DNA of 64,000 nt from Azadirachta indica (Eukaryota; Streptophyta; Magnoliopsida; Sapindales; Meliaceae). The position numbers were made by a program, and so were the translations under genes. Numbering within the stretch: the first letter of the stretch is position 1; every line of letters starts with the position of its first letter. The DNA is taken from NCBI GenBank assembly GCA_022749755.1, contig CM040450.1, positions 2,408,913-2,472,912 of the forward strand, written 5' to 3'. The notes under the pieces were generated by a model. The model was not told the DNA's origin. It saw nothing but the letters and a program-made list of their open reading frames with translations, and searched no databases. Below, piece by piece: positions 12,967 to 26,226 of this stretch.

Positions 12967-15765
12967 TTCACTGCTCCTAGAGAAGAACGAATGAGATTAC
13001 AGATTGCAAAACGAGGGCGAAGGAATCGAGAGGAAGGAGAAAGCGCTAGCGATCAATGCTTGCTTAGGGTTTAAAAAGTTGGAACTTTGCACAATGTTAC
13101 AAGCTGAGAATATAATTAGCTGAAGAGATAATAACATATAGGTCTCTAAATATGTACATTTTAACAAATAATGGCCTACGTTTTCTATTTGTGACAAGGA
13201 TATCTCTAATATCACTATTGAAATAAAAAAAATTACCTTTCTCATATTAAAATTTGGGCATCAGAAGAATAAATTATATAATATAATACTAATTCTGGCC
13301 AGCAATATCAGTAATAAAAAAAAGAAGAAAAATAGAAAAAAAAAATAATAGAAGGATGCAAATTATTTCAATAAGTGTTAGGACCTATTTATTACAAAAA
13401 AATAGCTTTTTTTATTTGTTAAAATATAGAAAAAAAAGGAACCTTGATGTTATTCCTGGTTTTGCTAAATGGTGCCGTGGGAGTAAGACGCGCACACTGC
13501 TGACTGTATTTGAGAAGAATAGAATCTTGTAATGCTTCGGTGACACGTAATCAACAAAAGTTAAAAATGCTTTGTGTTAGTGTTTGTGTTGGCCCACTGA
13601 ATCTCAGGATTGGAGTTTTAATGTGGCACAAATAAGTTGTTGGTAGTCCTTTGTTTCATGGACATGACAAATATTTATTTATTTGTTGGATTATCTATTA
13701 CGTATAAGTGATCTCCATGTAACGTTAATAATTCTATCATATGCTAAGAAAAGTTAACAAGTTAAATGTTTATTTAATACATAATATTTTCTGATAGTGT
13801 TATATTAAATATAAAAAAATAAATGAATTATTTAAATCATGTCCTTCAAACGCTTATGTTAAAATAAATGAGAAAAAATTTAAAATGCATGTTATGAAGT
13901 TTTTTTTAATTTTAAAAAATGAAAACAATAATTTATGTAAAAGAAAAAAAGATATAATTTTTGGGTTGATTTCTATTTCTTTAATTAAATATATCAAACG
14001 AAGACTCGCTCTCCCTCTCTCTTTCTCTTCAATAGCCAGCCAAATTTCGTACCTTGCCTTATTAAACTACCTCTTCAAAGCTCCTTTTTAACAACCAAAC
14101 CATAAAACATCAATCAACCAAACAAACATATACATGCATTAAACATTTAATATGTAGTATATCTTTCATATAATAAAAATAAAATAAATAATTTATTTTT
14201 TAATAGAATAAAGTCTTGTGATTATTTTAAATGACGTAATATTATTAAATTGACCCTTACAAAAATATTTTTCTTTTCAATTTCTTTAGAATCTCAAATG
14301 AAGTGTTAATTAATATGCAGATTGTCATGTGAAATCCTAAATCACATTAAAAGTGGTTGGATTCATACGGTCGTGTTAAATGTTAATTAGTTGGGCCAGT
14401 CGTCTTCCAAGTAAAAGGATTTGTGGTCCATGACTCTCTTCAACTTTAATTTTTGGAAATTTTTGGGTGAATGAATAAATAAAAACAATAATTTGAACAA
14501 ATAAATAAATAATAATACAAACGAAACAAAATGTCAATAACTAAGAGCAGTAAGAGTAGATACGACATTAGTACTCATTGTTAGGTAAGTAAATTACTGC
14601 TTAATTCTTACTCCAAGCTACAAAGCAGCAGCTGCTGGTGTGATAATGAAACATTAATCATAAGTTTAGCCTCAAAGTTGCATAATAAAAATATATATAG
14701 TATCTTCCTTTTCTTTACTTCCCATTTAAGTAATGCCTTTTCTATGATTATCTACAATCCCATAAATTGTTTTTTTTTTTTTTTTTTTTTTGTTTAAATT
14801 AAAAATAACTAAAGCGTTAATAATAAGTAATCCAAATTAATGCGATAATTGAGATATCCGTTGAAATTTTTTGGAACATAATAATAGGCCGAATTCAGAA
14901 GCAATGCAAGCAGCTAGCCCAATATTTAAAAAATGAAACTTAGTTGTGAATGAAGAATTTTTTTTTTTTTAAAAGAGTAAATAAAATATGTTCATCGAGT
15001 TTAGAGTTGATGAACGTAAAAGACCTAATAAATAGATTTGAGATTCCGCGCCATTTACGCCACTCATCTGCAATCTCTGTCATCTCCCAAGAAACGCATT
15101 AAAGTCTCATTTTTTTTTTAAATACAAATATTTATACACTAATAATAATTAATTAATTAAACACGCATCGAAGAAATCACAAATCCAAGTGTGGAACTGG
15201 ATAGTGGAAAGTTAAACTAGAAGCTTGCATTCTCTCCGATTCTCAAATACTTTATTGCAAAAAACCAGAGTGTCTGAAAGTGAGGACTAACCAAAGCATG
15301 TAGACGTAGGTGGTAGAATTCCTTCCAAATTTCTAAGGATATACACTTCTGGCTCTGGGTGGGTTTCACTATTTTGAAAAAACATAAAATTTGTATTATG
15401 GGAATTGGAAATGATTCACAAAACAGAGGAGTAATCGAGTTACATGTTATACCAAAGGCAAAGCAGCATGTAGGGAATGTCATTTTATTGTCTGTAATAT
15501 TTTAATGGGGGGAAGGAAGGAAGGAAGGGAGGAAGGGTTTTGATTCGTAATCATGAGCCAGGTCGGAATGAAAAGTGCCACCTGTAAATCACACATCGGA
15601 TTCTTGTTTGACCAAAATTCTAAAAAAAAAAAAATGGTACTAAAATAAAAGGACTGACAATTTCCTCTCTGTGTCGCCGTTAAGAAGCTTTTAATGCTTT
15701 CTGCTGCTTTCCTTTCTCTCTCCCTGATTTCTATTCACTCACTTTCACCGTCCTATCTTTCATTA
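12967..15765. other. Intergenic region between the FAX3-like and LRR receptor kinase genes
   Basis: AT-rich DNA with no supported gene. The first 100 bases or so are the leader and promoter side of the FAX3-like gene. A poly(T) run lies near 14770-14791 and a GGAA-type microsatellite at 15507-15537. Scattered short frames have no recognisable protein content. Confidence 0.6.
15507..15537. repeat. (GGAA)n microsatellite
   Basis: An imperfect GGAA/GGGA tetranucleotide run on the plus strand, about 780 bases upstream of the LRR receptor kinase start codon. Purine tracts of this kind are common in plant promoters. Confidence 0.8.
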
Positions 15766-16315
15766 ATGTCTTCTGTCTAGGGTTCCATTCCCTTAACCTT
15801 CTCTTTCTGCGTTCTCTCTCCCGTTCTCTTCGCCGCGAATATCTGTAGAAACTGTCTCAATTCCGGCACCGGGTCATACAAAAACTAAGTTTTTCGTTTT
15901 GTCTTATCCTCTGTTTCTTTGCCTTAAAAAGTATGAATTTTGTTGCTCGGATGAGATTAACTATTACATAAAGTAACTAAAACAACAGCGAAAAAGGAAG
16001 AAGACAGAGTTTTTCCGTTTGCCCAGCTGGGAGTTTCATTTTTTGTATCTTGTTGTTTTCTCCGAAATTGCTAAAGCATTTACACATGTTCTCTGTTTTC
16101 CTTTGCTAAACTTTTTTGTTTTTTTTTTCTCTATAGTTTCTACAATCAGAACTCTACTGTTTTTTCCACCATCTTCAAAAATTGTTCTTCTGCGCTGCAT
16201 TTTAGCTGTGATTGATTCAAATTAAGCATTTTTACCATAACAAATGCGTTGTTTTTAAGATGATGTCCATTTCTTGAAGCTTTGACAACCTCTTCTTCTT
16301 TGAAACCGAGTTAAA
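15766..16315 (+). promoter_or_regulatory. Probable leader of the LRR receptor kinase gene with several upstream ORFs
   Basis: This pyrimidine-rich stretch precedes the kinase ATG and contains several short ATG-to-stop frames: one of about 5 codons near 15767, a 13-codon frame at 15933-15971, a 5-codon frame at 16244-16258 and a 6-codon frame at 16260-16277. If the transcript starts upstream of these they could damp translation. The transcription start is not known, and a leader intron is possible. Confidence 0.4.
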
Positions 16316-19300
16316 ATGGAACTCAAGTTCTTCTTTTTAGTTGTTCTACTTCCATTTCTCGTACAATCTTTAGACCCGACATTCAACGACGACGTTCTGG
16401 GGCTAATCGTGTTCAAAGCCGGACTTGTAGACCCAAAAGACAAGCTGAAATCATGGAGTGAAGACGACGACAGTCCCTGCAGCTGGATTGGAGTTAAATG
16501 TGATCCGAGAATGAACCGGGTCGTCGAGCTCAAGCTCGACGGCTTCTCTCTTTCTGGGCATATCGATCGTGGCCTTCTACGCTTACAGTTTCTTCAAGTT
16601 CTTTCTTTGTCAAATAATAATTTTACTGGAACTATAAATCCCGCTCTCGCTCACTTTGGGACTATGCAATCTATTGATTTAAGTGAGAATAATTTATCTG
16701 GGTCTATACCGGATGAGTTTTTTCGACAATGTGGGTCGTTAAGACAGGTTTCCTTCGCTAACAACAATCTGTCCGGGCCGATTCCGGAGTCTTTAAGCTT
16801 TTGCACATCTTTGGTGTCTGTTAATTTCTCTTCCAATCAGCTTTCCGGGCAGTTGCCCTCTGGAATATGGTTTTTGAGGAGTCTTCAGTCGCTTGATTTG
16901 TCTAATAATCTGTTAGAGGGAGAGATTCTAAAAGGAATTGCCAATTTGTATGATTTGAGAGCTATAAAGTTAGGTAACAACAGGTTTTCCGGGCAGATTC
17001 CGGAGGACATTGGAGGTTGTTCACTATTGCAAGTGGTTGATTTTAGTGAGAATTCTTTGTCAGGAAGCCTTCCAGATTCATTGCAAAGAGTAAGTTCATG
17101 TACTTCTCTTAATTTACATGGTAATTCGTTCACAGGAGAAGTTCCTGATTGGATTGGAGGAATGGCAAATCTTGAAAGTTTGGATCTTTCTGTGAATAAA
17201 TTTTCTGGTAGGATTTCAGCTTCATTGGGGAATCTTGGATTGCTGAAGAGATTAAATGTATCCATGAATCAGTTTACTGGAGAATTGCCAGAGTCAATGG
17301 CAAATTGTGTAGGCATGTTGGCATTAGATATCAGCCAGAATAAGTTGACAGGAAACTTACCTCCATGGATTTTCAAGATGGGTTTACAAAGTGTGTCACT
17401 TTCCGGGAATAGACTCGGTGGAAGTTTTCGATATCCTTCATTTACATCTGCGAAGGATTCTTATCAAGGTCTCCAGGTTTTGGATTTTTCTTCAAATGCA
17501 TTATCTGGCAAAATCCCATCAGACATTGGAGTGCTAAGTACTTTGCTGTTCTTGAATATGTCCAGGAACCATCTATTTGGTTCTATTCCAGCAAGTATTG
17601 GAGAACTGAAAGCCACAAAGGTTCTTGATTTGAGTTACAATTGGCTAAATGGAAGTATTCCTTCGGAAATTGGAGGAGCTGTTTCACTCAAGGAACTGAG
17701 GCTTGAAAAGAACTTCCTATCCGGTAAAATTCCATCCCAAATCAAGAACTGCTCATCTCTGAAATCATTGTAAGTTTTCCCTTGCTGCCCGATTTCTGCT
17801 TTGTATGATTCTGTTTGGTTCACATTATCAGTTGAAATGCTTGAAGTGTTTTTTCAGTTATTACATGCTTTCAGTGTCCATACGCTTTAGTCATTCGATA
17901 ATCTGGAGCTCCACTGCATTTACCTGTTAACTCAAAACAATATGATTAAACTAACATTATCAAGAGGCAGAGCTGACTGAGTAAATAAATCTTGTATAAA
18001 TTATTTATAAAAAGCTCACACTCTGCTTAAGGTCCTTCTGGAAATTTCTGACTTCAAATACTTTCAGCAAAATTGTGGGTGGACACAATTAATCTTTTGT
18101 TATCATTTTTACCTTGGAGCAAAACTTAATTTTGGTTGACAGAAATTTATCTTCGGCTTATAATTGACATCGTTTAGAAGCTACAGGTGTAAAGGGAAGA
18201 ATGCATAGGCCCAATCACCTGATCTTCAAGGCTAGACGCTCTTAGGATACATGATTTGTTTGTTTCAAATTTTCTGGTGGCAACATAAAAGTAGTGTTCA
18301 TATACAATCAGCTGAAGAACCCATGGCATTCTTACAAATCTTTTTGTCATTTTTCTTTTTCATTTAAATGATACAGGATTCTGTCTCAGAACAACCTCAC
18401 TGGCTCAATCCCCGCGGCCATTGCAAATCTTAGCAATCTTCAATATGTAGACTTTTCTTTCAATGGCCTCTCTGGAACTTTACCGAAAGAGCTGACAAAT
18501 CTTTCCCACCTTGTGTCCTTTAATATCTCCCATAACCACCTTCACGGTGAACTCCCAGTTGGAGGCTTCTTTAACACCATTTCCACATCTTCTGTCTCTG
18601 GTAATCCATCCCTTTGTGGCTCAGTTGTCAACCGTTCTTGCCCTGCTGTCCAAAATAAGCCCATTGTCCTCAACCCCAACTCTTCAGAACCATCCACTGG
18701 CAGTTCCTCTCCAAATCACCGTCACAGGATTGTACTCAGTATCTCCGCCCTTATTGCCATTGGTGCAGCAGCTTTTATCGCCATTGGAGTAGTAGCTGTT
18801 ACTGTCCTCAATGTCCATGCAAGGTCTTCTATGTCACGTGCTGCTGTGGCACTTTCATTTTCTGGCGGGGAAGATTACAGTTGTTCTCCCTCCAAGGATC
18901 CAAACTATGGGAAGCTTGTAATGTTTTCTGGCGACGCTGAATTTGTGGCTGGAGCTCATGCGCTGCTCAACAAGGACAGTGAACTTGGTCGTGGTGGGTT
19001 TGGAGTTGTTTATCGGACAGTATTACAAGATGGTCATTCTGTTGCCATTAAGAAGCTAACAGTTTCAGGTTTAATCAAGTCCCAAGAAGATTTTGAAAAG
19101 GAGATGAAAAAACTTGGGAAGATACGACACCCTAATCTTGTGGCACTTGAAGGATATTACTGGACTCCAACCTTGCAGCTCCTCATTTATGAATTTGTCA
19201 CCAACGGAAGTTTATACAAGCATCTCCATGATGGATTGAGCAGAAATTGCCTCACTTGGCGACAGAGATTCGACACAATCCTGGGGATGGCTAAAGGTTT

Positions 19301-19820
19301 GGCTCATCTACATCAAATGAACATAATTCACTACAATTTGAAATCAACCAATGTTCTAATAGATAGTTCTGGTGAGGCTAAGGTCGGAGACTTTGGCCTG
19401 GCAAGACTGTTACCAATGTTAGACCGCTGCATCTTGAGCAGCAAAATTCAGAGTGCACTCGGCTACATGGCTCCTGAGTTTGCATGTCGAACAGTGAAGA
19501 TAACTGAGAAATGCGACGTCTATGGATTTGGGGTCTTAGTTTTGGAGGTGGTTACAGGGAAAAGACCTGTGGAGTACATGGAGGATGACGTAGTTGTTCT
19601 CTGTGACATGGTTCGCGGAGCATTGGAGGATGGTCGGGTGGAAGAATGCATTGATGGGAGACTTCGAAACAATTTTCCAGCAGACGAGGCAATTCCAGTG
19701 ATAAAGCTTGGCCTAATATGTGCATCTCAAGTGCCTTCAAATAGGCCTGACATGGAAGAAGTGGTGAATATTTTGGAGCTGATTCAATGTCCTTTAGATG
19801 GGCAAGAAGAATTGGAATGA
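16316..19820 (+). CDS. PXC2: LRR receptor-like kinase of the PXC2/IRK group, 2 exons, 965 aa
   Basis: Plasma-membrane receptor-like kinase; Arabidopsis relatives act in vascular and cell-division control. Exons are 16316-17769 and 18377-19820, and the intron splits a Leu codon. A signal peptide (MELKFFFLVVLLPFLVQS) precedes the LRR N-cap (DDVLGLIVFKAGL, then CSWIGVKCD). About 20 LRRs (to about 590) follow, with an island between LRRs near IFKMGLQSVSLSGNRLGG. One membrane helix lies at about 603-630. The kinase keeps the glycine loop GRGGFG (689-694), lysine K710 in VAIKK, and DFG (823-825). Instead of HRD the catalytic loop reads HYN (803-805), so the usual catalytic Asp is Asn. As I recall the group, its other members share this, so it looks like an atypical or pseudokinase lineage rather than a local mutation. 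The LPMLDR stretch after DFG favours PXC2 over IRK. Length is normal. Confidence 0.92.
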
Positions 19821-21984
19821 AACAAATTTGTACACATTGCAGAAGAAAACAAAAGAATGATGGGATTTCCGGCGAAGAAGAATCCGGTTTGTCTGTTAAA
19901 CAGAAAGAAGAAAAGGAAGATATAGAGTGCTCAATATCCTGTTCTTTTCCATTTTTTTGTCGCTTGTTTTTAATTTGTCATTGAATTTTTCTTTTAATTT
20001 TTTTTTTAATCCTTTGGGGGAATTGTTACATTTTCCATCACCGGATTCTTCTTCATCGGTTGAACATGAAACTCTACAAATATTGTTTACTTATATATAC
20101 ATATATATCTCTCTCCACAAGCCAAAGTCACAGGATCTCTCATTGGTTTTCTCTCATCTCAAAATTTGGTTCGAGTTTTCCACACTGTTAAATTGTTTAA
20201 ATACTACTGTTCGAGTCTTGACAGAAGCAGAGACACAAGATGAGGTCAAGAAGAAAATAATAAACTGAACATCTCATAAGTCGAGTGCAAGAAAATTCAA
20301 TGGTGTCAAAATATATGTTGGGAAAAAGGAAAAAGGAAAAGGAAAAGCAGTTCCTTGCTTTCTTTGTACTTCTCCAACTTTGAATTCTCAATTAGTTACT
20401 TTTCCTTTTCTTGAAATTTCTAAGATGATCAAATTAAACCAATCAGTCATGTGCCAGAGAAATGCATTCATTGAAAGTTGGTGCAGAGAAAGTGATTATT
20501 ATTATCTCTGTTTCTGCAAGCATGGATAATAATTAACCTTAGATAAGAAGTTTAAAAATTCAATCAGAGGGTGTTGAAGAAATGGGAAACCTAATGAAAA
20601 TGTGCTTGGACATCATCAGAGCACAACACATGGGGGCCCTGAAAAGCACTTCCTGAAAACTTTTATATGATCAATAATATTTAGTGGGCAACAATCATCA
20701 TGCTTGCCATGGCAACTTTTAAAAGTGCTTTTTATTTTATTTTATTTTATTTTTTTTGTGGTTTGGCTTATGGGTCATGAGAATAAAATGGAATTGTTCT
20801 TATCAGAAACAGTGTTTAATATTTGTAAATTTCGTAGTAGTTCATGAATGTAATTGAAAACAGAAGTGAACTAAAGCTGAAAAAAAGTTTTATTGAAAGA
20901 AGTGAAGTAAAAGCCTTAAAACAAAATGAAGATTATATTAACTATTTGGTTGTGTGCGTGTGTTCTTTTTAAAAAATTTATTTTTAAAAAAATATGGATA
21001 ATTAAATACTTTTAAATACTAGTTTTCAAAAATAACAACTTTTTTAATAAAAAACTAAAAGGTAAACATGTTCCCACTTTTTTTCTTTTAGTTTTTAAAA
21101 AAATTATTTTTAAATATTTCTCTTGGTTAAAAATATCATTTTCACAACATCAGTTTTTATTTTTAAAATAATCTTTACAAACATCATTAAAAGGCAATAA
21201 CCACAAAAACACCCATTTTCTTGCCTTTTGCCTTTTCCTTTGTTACATTATCAACAGACAGGACTATAAAGACCCCAAACAAACTTCCACCAAATTGTAG
21301 CATGCACAGGTTTGGGTTCTGTGCAAGCAAATGAAAAATAATTGTTTCAATTCAAGTTCATGAGCATTTTCTCATAGATGCTTTGATTCAAAAATCTAAA
21401 AGTGGATCCACCGTTTCCATTTATTGGTAAATCTCAGTTCACGATCTAATCAAGAATCAACTTCAGATTATGCATTCTGGTAAATTTTGGAGTGATCCAA
21501 GAATGATAAGACACCAATTCAAGGGACAAACTAGCCGAAAAAGTGAATGATATATACCCAAATCCACGGTGGGAACAGATTGAATTAGGGTTTTTGAATT
21601 GAATGACAGGCACCAATAGATTCTTGCTTCTGCTTTTTGTCACAATCAAATAGTATAATTTACTTTCCAGACAAATGAGAATGCTTGAAAACTAAAGGGG
21701 GAAGAAAGTAGAAACAGAAAAAAAAAAGGGTAACCTGCCTATACAGTATTTTTGCCATACTTCCCTTATCAAAATTTCTTCAAAACTGCTCCCTTTGAAG
21801 GAAAAAAGGGATAAAAGGAACATATTGTGGAAACTCAGTTTCAGGATTCTCAGTACTGTTGTCAATGATGCAAGTATGAGAATGATTTACATTCTGTGCA
21901 TTAAGTCTCCTAATCTTCTATAGCTCGGTCCTCCTCATCCAGTTTCTTGGTCAAACTCCTGTGTCCTGTCTGATGCCGTACAAT
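19821..21984. other. Intergenic region between the receptor kinase and the unknown membrane protein gene
   Basis: The two genes converge here. The first few hundred bases are likely the receptor kinase 3' end. The rest is AT-rich with A/T homopolymer-rich sequence at 20945-21190, perhaps a decayed MITE, though no terminal repeats could be defined. No gene is supported. Confidence 0.5.
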
Positions 21985-24900
21985 TTAATCTTCCCAGTCT
22001 TGTTCCCAACCATCTCTGTTGGGAGACCTAGAAGTAAGACCGTTTGCTGAAATGCTTCCTATATGAGGAGCTGGTGACTTCACTGCATTATCGTCATCCC
22101 AATCATCATCCCAACCTTGATCCCAACCTTCTGCTGTTTCGATATTTGTAGCTGAAATAGATTCAGGCAATCCCATTTCAAGTTCTTGATAAGGAACTCC
22201 ATCATTCCATCTATGCTTCCTAAACTTGCAGCAAGCCCATGTACCTCCGAAAACTAGAACAGAAAGAATCAGGAAGTAGGCACCATTGATGGGGGTTACT
22301 AGCTTGTCATAAGAAGGGAGGTAGACAAAAGCATTTTTGTCAGATTCAGGACGGTCCATGTGAAGCACACATTCCCCATATCCAGCATTCAATATCAGTT
22401 TGGTGTTCTTGACAACCGAGAGCGAAATATTTATCTAAAAATTAACAAACAAACAGGGAAATAAAAAAGTGATCAGTGAAGTTCCCATGGACCAAAACAG
22501 TCACGAGCATATGATTTGTGGAAAATCAATGAGTCCGGAACAGGAAATCTCAACTACAGTAAATGAATAAGCAGAAATAAGTTTTAGACGCAAACATAAG
22601 CCTTTTTATATCAAGGTTTCTATTTCTAATCTTCTTGTACCATCAATTGAGCATGCAAAACATGATGAGGATCCAGCTATTAGCCAAATCCAGTATGAAG
22701 AAATGTTGCATCCTTTATTTTTGTACGCAATTGTTTCTTTGCCCTCATGCAAATCTTGACCTTGTTTTCTGGTAAAAGCCTTAGCAACAGTTCAAGTAAT
22801 TAGTTTTTACAGCATTATTACTCAATAAAATTTCCATTCAGGCCATTTGAAATTGTGAATACTACACTGTGTATTAATAGTAATCCAAGGAATGCTGCTG
22901 GCTAAAGCTCAATTTTCTTCATTCTTATAGTATATTTTCTTTTTATTTTACCTAGACGGATAAACTTCATACCCTTAAACCTCAAATTTATTTCAAACCT
23001 TATAACTAAAGATGTTAGGTCCCATACCAGTTTCAATGTTTCATTGGAGGGAATAAACAACTTAGCAACAGAAATAAAAAAACCCATACCTTCTGAGCTT
23101 TGTGTTTGGGTAGTTGTAGCAGCTTCAAAGGATTTTCAACAGCTGTTGGGACACTAACATTCACTCTCAAAGTGTTTTCTCCGTCATTTTGGACTAGAAC
23201 AGTCAACACTCTGGACCCTGCTAAAAGAAAAGGAAATTAGATGAAGATTTTACCACCTTTTCCAGTAAAATTGAGAACTTGTCCATCAAATTATAGCTTC
23301 AATTATCTTAGCACTTCAAACAATATAGACGCTATGAACTGCCATCTCTGGGTAAGAACATAGTTGTTATGTTCTCAAACACATGATAAGCGTTGTGGCA
23401 AATCCTGAAATTCTTAATAAAGAGATGACTACGAGAAACCTGTTGGACTCAACATAACTAACAAATCTTTAATCCCAACTAAATAAGCTGTCCTTTTCTG
23501 TTATTCTACTCTATCTAAAGAAATATTATCTGATGTAACATGCAACTGCAAATAAAAGTGCTAATGAAATTGGGGGAAAAAGAATATAAACTATCAGTTC
23601 ATTTGTTCGAGCAACATAGAAAGCTACCTCTACCTGTACCCTTTTAACCTTGAGCCAAACCAAAGACCAAAACAAATTTATCTACATATTTGAATCATTC
23701 AAAGAGAACCAATGGACTGAAATACAATAACAATTGCCGTGACTGAGGCAAATAAGCTTGATCTTTGAGAGTAAATTCTTTTCAGAAACAAATACAGAAG
23801 GGTTCAACACTTAACTACCTTCAAAAATTTTTTTAAAAGAACACACCTTGCAATGTTTTATATGAAAAGAAAAACAAAGGAATAGTAATTAGTATTATCA
23901 ATAATCATATTATCTTGAGGCACAATATCTTAGATAATTCTCGTACAAGTTTCAATAGAAAGAGATACAATGTGTTAGAGGTTAGACCACTTTCTAATTT
24001 TTCATATGAAAAGGAATAATTAACCAAATGATGAATGATATAAAAAAATTTTTTGGTTTACTAAAATCACCACTACCTAACAACTAGCAGCATATCACCC
24101 TTCCAAATGAAAACCCACCTGCTGAACAGCAATAGTTAATGCAACTTCAATAGGAGTAAGAACACAATTCACAGATGCATGTTTAATGCCAATTTTTGTG
24201 CTTATGTAGAGCATAATCAGTCAGCTGGTGTCAGCAAATGGCATCCAACCTTAGCAAACAACGAAGATTCAAATAGCAGGCTTTTGGGTAATGTAACATT
24301 TGTAATTGATTAAAACTAGATACCCAAGCAGAACTGTATTGACTATTAGAATTTGAATTACTTATTTTTCTCAAAAAGATAAAAATGGTAAAAACAATGA
24401 TATGAGGAAAAGAGAAGTGCTTTAGAGACTTTGCTCAATGTAAAGTAATTCATTGCCATTTAACCCCAGCCACAAGAAGCCCCCACATTGTATTTGTGAA
24501 AGCAATGATTGCTTTGAGTAGACTATAATTTTCCACGTCAGACACATCAAAGAATTAAATTCTCGATATCGTAAGCTTTTCCCATAACTGGTCTGGTATC
24601 TTTATAACCCAAGTAATTAAGCAATCACTAATATCCCAGGAAGATATTCCATCAATGTCTACCAACTAAAGAAAAATTAAGTTCAGTGCTTGCAGTCACT
24701 TTCAAACTATCCTAATGCCAATATAAATGCAACCAAAAAATTCCAGATCAAATTATGTTCACACATTCTACATTGCAAATTAAATCATAAATCCATACTT
24801 CGAGCACTTGCATAATTTGTTAAATAGAAAAAATCCCAGATTCTAAAGCATTCTAATAAAAGAAACTATTTACACAAGACCAAAAGCCATATGAATTACC

Positions 24901-25905
24901 GGTGTCAAAATTTTGAATGCAGGCAACCAGTGTCCTCAGGTCTGTGCATTTATTTAACCCATCACAAGTTTCATTTACCCCCAATTCTGAACTATTTTTA
25001 TCATCAATGCTCTTCTCTTTATTTCCACCATTCTTCCCCTCATCCGTTTCCCTTTTATAATCAATACTATTCTCTTTAAATCCACCATTCTTCCCATTAT
25101 CTGTTTCCTTTGCCGGAGAACTGCTTTTATCATCAATATGGTCCTCTTTAGTTCTACCATTCCTCCCATTAACTGTTTCATTTCCAACATTTTTCCCGTT
25201 ATCCTTTTCTTTTACTGGAGAAGGACTGCGCAAATCCATATCATTTACATGTTGCGGAATCTTCCCAGTATCCTTGTCATTTGTCGGAGGACTCAGCAAA
25301 TCCGTACCATTTACATGTTGTGGAAACTTTCCGTTATCCTTCAGCGGAGAAGGACTCAGCAAATCTGAACCATTTACATGTTTCGGAATCTTTCCGTTAT
25401 CAGGATGACTCATGGAATCTGTACTGCTAGAATTCTTCAAATTCTTTCCATCAACAGTATTGTTAAAACCCTTTGGACCTCTCTCATTATTCATTGTTTG
25501 GTTTTGAACTGGCGGCGGACTATCTAAATTAGTAGAATTTAAATTTCCTCTACTATCTGTTGTCTGGCTTTGAGGAGGTGAACTCACCAACTCCGTTTTA
25601 TTTAACGGTTTCGTATCCAATTGCGATGAATTGTTTCGTACTTGATCATTTTCTGGCTTTGTCGCAGCATCAACTGGTTGGGGATTCGGAGTATGTTTGC
25701 CCAAAACCTAACACACGAAAAACCCAATTAAATTATTCCATTTTCGACAAAAATTAAATATAAAAAAGGAGACATTGACAATTACATGAGTTAAAGTGGA
25801 ATTATTTTCTGGAGGGGCAGCAGCTAACTTTCGAAATTTAGCTTTGGAAGCATCGGCAACAACTAGAAACAAGAAAAACATTGCCAAAACTACATTTTTA
25901 TCCAT
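21985..25905 (-). CDS. Type I membrane protein with repeat-rich luminal region, unknown function, 4 exons, 502 aa
   Basis: Exons in transcript order: 25905-25786, 25707-24900, 23220-23090, 22434-21985; GT/AG borders, 503 codons including stop. The start at 25905 begins a signal peptide (MDKNVVLAMFFLFLVVADA). Then comes a long hydrophilic Asn/Ser/Asp/Lys-rich segment with peptide repeats (about 144-290). A small Cys-containing domain follows (NETCDGLNKCTDLRTLVACI), then a beta-rich part with an Ig-like feel (SRVLTVLVQNDGENTLRVNV). One membrane segment lies at about 404-423 (GAYFLILSVLVFGGTWACC). The acidic tail carries a possible tyrosine signal (YQEL) and Trp/Asp clusters (GWDDDWDDD, ending DGWEQDWED). 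The layout matches plant proteins named dentin-sialophosphoprotein-like or DUF7356; that match is from memory and unchecked. It may be a trafficking-related or wall-facing protein, but the function is unknown. Intron 2 is long, about 1.7 kb. Confidence 0.8.
24975..25401 (-). repeat. Coding tandem repeats in the luminal region of the membrane protein
   Basis: In the second exon, a unit of about 22 codons starting DNGK and containing HVNGxDLLSP occurs three times in a row. Shorter units then follow, built on DNGKNGG, KENSID and IDDKSSSP. Copies have diverged by substitution but keep the frame. These are classic features of a low-complexity, length-variable extracellular spacer. Confidence 0.8.
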
Positions 25906-26226
25906 TACAATACAAACTCTAACCACTTGTTTTTTTCCTAAGATCTAAAACGCCTTAGCCTGTAGCAATGAAGTTCCTAAAAATTGCTGCAATTCTCGAT
26001 CCGAAAGAACAGATCGCAAGATCACATCTTCCAGAAAAATTACAAGCGTTCGTAAAGATTCAGAAACATCTAAGCTTGGATTTCACGCAGTGGAATCAAA
26101 CTGGTCAAATAAATAAATAATTGAAAGACGAGAAATTTCGTCCTGGGATGGGATTCCGTTGAATTTCTGAGATGACGATTCCGATATCAACTGAAATTGA
26201 ATAAATTAACTATTGAATAGATCATC

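Noticed and set aside
20945..21190. A/T homopolymer-rich block resembling a MITE
   Set aside because: Ends and duplication could not be identified by eye.
24975..25757. Other frames across the repeat exon of the unknown membrane protein
   Set aside because: They overlap a well-spliced gene and lack conserved content; they stay open because of the repeat composition.
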